Origin: Siphonodentalium dalli
Taxonomy: Eukaryota; Mollusca; Scaphopoda; Gadilida; Siphonodentaliidae
Assembly (NCBI GenBank): GCA_032622095.1
Contig: CP136066.1
Coordinates: 7,775,784 to 7,839,783 of the forward strand
Length of the DNA stretch: 64,000 nucleotides
Direction: 5' to 3'
Shown here: piece after piece, positions 61,611 to 64,000 of the stretch
Position numbering within the stretch: position 1 is the stretch's first letter
How the letters are laid out: each line of letters begins with the position of its first letter
Translations under genes and position numbers: made by a program
Notes under the pieces: model-generated
Database searches by the model: none
What the model was told of the DNA's origin: nothing
The model's input: only the letters and a program-made list of their open reading frames with translations

Positions 61611-62307
61611 TAGCAACCACCCCAGTGGGTGTTTATACCTAAATGCATGTGAATTATGACGTCATATAATTTTTATATAATTTTTATATATTTCTATATA
61701 CCATGAGAGAAATTACCGTGTACGTTTATTTGTGAATTTAACACGTGACTTCCGGGTGGTGACTGCGCATAATTCAGCAGAAACTACAGGCTGCTCCGAT
61801 ATAACGGAGAAATATGCAGACAACAACAACAACTGATCAAATTCATTCCCAGATTCTAGAATGTACCCGACTTTCAAGTTTAGCCTATTCAGTTCTTTCT
61901 GATGATTAATTACAGCCTTTTCATCTGATAAAAATCATTGGTATATCACCTAGCATAATAATTAATTACCCCCCGTCAAGCGACCGTCCTGTCAGTGTCA
62001 TCCGGCTTACGGCAGTTACTTGATCGGAAATTACTTCCGTATATCCCATAGACCGATAAGGCCTTCACCTTCGCTTCATGGCAAACAATTTTCACAAATG
62101 TACGAGTGTACGTAGATTAATTAATCGCTTGATTTCGTGACAATCGACAGTTACTGCGTTAGGCTTCACTGTAAACTGTTACAGACAACAATGATCAAGA
62201 TTCCAGAATCATTCAATCAACCAAAAAGTTCGAAGTTCAAAGAAAGATAAAAAAAATGAAAGAACGAATTATGTGTTACGTGTAAATTGTGATACTAAAA
62301 TTGTAGT
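61611..62307. other. No gene seen
   Basis: AT-rich, with a short ATAATTTTTATAT tandem at 61667-61700 and TGACGTCA at 61657-61664. Confidence 0.4.
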
Positions 62308-62448
62308 ATGTTTCCTAGTTACCATCTTCAACTTCAACTTAAGTTCAAGGAATTTATATCTGATGAGGATTCTTGTGGAGTTGTGAACACAACAGCACAA
62401 TGCGTGCTCCTGGAGGCATTTTTCTCCAATTCCAAGATTCTTTTAAAG
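62308..62448 (+). CDS. Possible first coding exon (47 codons)
   Basis: ATG 62308, preceded by an in-frame stop, opens 47 codons with good amino-acid balance (MFPSYHLQLQLKFKEF, ISDEDSCGVVNTTAQCVLLE, AFFSNSKILLK). It ends exactly at AAG/GTAGGT, a consensus donor in phase 0. No family is recognised. Downstream the sequence becomes AT-rich and then low-complexity, and no acceptor-bordered partner was identified within the window. The next exon may lie to the right of the window. Confidence 0.35.
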
Positions 62449-62519
62449 GTAGGTCTGTTTGCTTTTAAATTAAAAATTAAATTTTGATTATTATTTCATT
62501 TAATCATTTTTGATCATTT

Positions 62520-63250
62520 GACAATTTGTCGTGGTCATTCGTTGGTCATCAGTGTCACAGTCAGTGTGTTTGTCGGCATTCGTGTTTGGTTGTCGTCTGT
62601 CGTTTTTCGTCCTTGATAGTTTGTCGTCGTGTGTATTGTTGGTCGTTTGTTTTCATCCTTTGTTCATTTGTGATCAATCGTGGTTTTTGTGGCAAGTACA
62701 CCGCAGCCCAAATGTAGTTAGCCAGTGGAGCCGGTGTACAATATAGTGCATTTCGGCCGCAGTGGCAATGCTAACTGCCCCGTGGTCAACTGGAAACTTG
62801 TTTTGTCCAGCAGGGTACATTATATCCCGTAGATTTGGATTAGGATTACCTAAGCACAAACCAGGCGAAAAAAAAATACATGTACTGTAGGTTACACATA
62901 ATTTTGAAACCTGCAGGCCTGGGTCGATGTGTTTGTCATCAAGACATTTTTCGTCATCGATCATTCGACATCGTGGTCATCTTTGGCTGTTTGTTTTTCG
63001 TCATCAGTAATTTTTCGTCATCGATTGTTCGACATCGTGTTAGTCGTTGGCCATTTGTTTTTCGTCATCAGTCATTTTTTGTCATCAGTCGGTATTTTTC
63101 TTCGTTGTTGTTTGTTGCCATTTGCCATCGTCATCCTCGCCATTTATCTGTCATTTGCCACCATTCGTCAGCCGGTGTGTTTTTTCGTTAGTTGTTTTTC
63201 ATCATCGGTCATTTGTTCATCGGTTGTTTTTCGGAAATTATGTCTGTGTG
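62520..63250 (+). repeat. Low-complexity TCGTCATC/TTTTCGTCA-rich region
   Basis: Cryptic repetition of words such as CATTCGTTGGTCATC, TTTTTCGTCATC and GTTCGACATCGTG without a strict period, which keeps several plus-strand frames open (up to 132 codons). The predicted peptides (S/F/V/C-rich) are typical of non-coding low-complexity DNA. Confidence 0.65.
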
Positions 63251-63620
63251 TGGGACCACTTAACTGCGGTGCGGTTAGCATTGCCACCGCCGCTGAAATG
63301 CAACTACACCGCGGCGCCACCGGCTAACAGTTGGGTCGTGATGTAATTGCCATTCGGCATGGTGTATTTGCCACGGTGTACTTTCATCAAACTGAAAAAA
63401 GACAATACAAACCAGAAATCTAACCACGGTGTACATGCCATTCGACCGTGAGGGTAGTTGCCTTTCGGCCGCAGTGAACTTGCCGTTTGGCCGCAATGTA
63501 CTTGCCGTTCGGCTGCGGTGCTCAACTGCAGTTACAAACTCTGACACCGCAGCCTAACAGCAAATACACTGCGGTGCCAATGGATACTTGTTTTGTCCAG
63601 CGGGGTACATGTATTGTATG
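62700..63620 (+). repeat. Imperfect minisatellite around GCCGCAGTG and CTTGTTTTGTCCAGC
   Basis: CTTGTTTTGTCCAGCNGGGTACA occurs at about 62798 and 63587. Between them, 63365-63540 holds roughly 25-30 bp degenerate units of the type TTGCCGTTCGGCCGCAATGTAC, and similar ACCGC/GCCGC words flank 62700-62770 and 63260-63310. This is one old repeat with insertions of the low-complexity sequence. Confidence 0.55.
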
Positions 63621-63621
63621 T

Positions 63622-63870
63622 CTACTTTGATCCCGGAAATGGGCGGGTCCAATTTCATGAGTGACCATGACCTCGCTCATATACATGTAGGTACATAGAA
63701 CTTCTGTCTCTGTGTTATAGACTTGAAAACTGCACGACTGATCGGACTAAAATTTGGTATTAATGTACCAAAGGCCTACTTTGATCCCGGGAACTATATG
63801 GGTGGGTCCAATTTCATATGTGACTGTGTCCTTGACTGCGACCTCGATATATACTCATACATTGTACATG
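63622..63870 (+). repeat. Diverged duplication, about 154 bp apart
   Basis: CTACTTTGATCCCGG at 63622 and 63776 begins two copies that share GGGYGGGTCCAATTTCAT, GTGAC and ACCTCG...ATATAC-CAT. The 62-codon frame at 63723 spans the second copy and has no domain. Confidence 0.65.
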
Positions 63871-64000
63871 TATACCGGTTGGCAACGTTGTTCCCTAAAG
63901 AGCCCGGATGAAGTCAGGCACATCAGCTAAGTGTACCGGTACAGACTTTCATTTTTGAGGCGCGCGATCGCTCTTGCGCACCATCGCACGGCTAAAACTG
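63871..64000. other. Right edge, nothing recognised
   Basis: Single-copy sequence; CpG-rich in the last 50 bases (GGCGCGCGATCGC). Confidence 0.4.

Noticed and set aside
62526-63346. Serine/phenylalanine/valine-rich frames up to 132 codons
   Set aside because: Three overlapping frames are open at once in TCGTCATC-type low-complexity DNA.
1-64000. tRNA and rRNA genes
   Set aside because: No complete A-box/B-box cloverleaf or rRNA core was recognised by eye. A dedicated covariance search was not possible here.

Overview
This window reads as nuclear DNA of an animal, most likely a marine invertebrate. It is AT-rich and repeat-dense, with non-LTR and tyrosine-recombinase mobile elements, spliced gene fragments with GT-AG borders, many minisatellites and frequent TACATGTA-like words. 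Nothing bacterial is seen: no operons, rRNA or tRNA genes. A lophotrochozoan or an invertebrate deuterostome would fit, but the sequence alone does not settle it.

Layout. Bases 1-204 and 5801-40942 are one tandem satellite with a 62 bp monomer (about 570 copies, all in one orientation), over half of the window. It shows long-range internal duplication (spacings 1,053, 2.8 k, 3,963 and 4,523 bp) and a different monomer mix at its right edge. A nearly complete non-LTR retrotransposon of CR1/L2/jockey type (205-5800) sits inside the satellite. It has tandem 5' units, one endonuclease plus reverse transcriptase reading frame broken by a single TGA, a 3' UTR, a poly(A) tail and an exact 51 bp flanking duplication.

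To the right of the satellite, 40.9-47.7 kb holds pieces of a minus-strand secreted C-type-lectin-like gene: a signal-peptide exon at 46436-46502 and a phase-compatible lectin-domain exon at 42798-42978. Their intron carries a 48 bp minisatellite and a partial copy of the lectin exon border. Later lectin exons were not found.

From 47737 to 59677 lies the most interesting structure. On the minus strand a broken tyrosine-recombinase gene (49550-50969) is followed by direct repeats in the order B1-A2-B2, and a matching A1 copy lies at 59437-59677. That is the split-direct-repeat layout of Ngaro/PAT-type DIRS elements, but no DIRS reverse transcriptase was recognised inside. The interior instead holds a hairpin-rich tandem array, a truncated LINE related to the one in the satellite, a decayed zinc-knuckle tail of another reverse transcriptase, and several possible host exons.

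The last 4 kb contains a 150 bp foldback element, diverged dispersed repeats, one possible first exon (62308-62448) and cryptic minisatellites. Intact host genes are absent. What is here is exons, fragments and mobile DNA.
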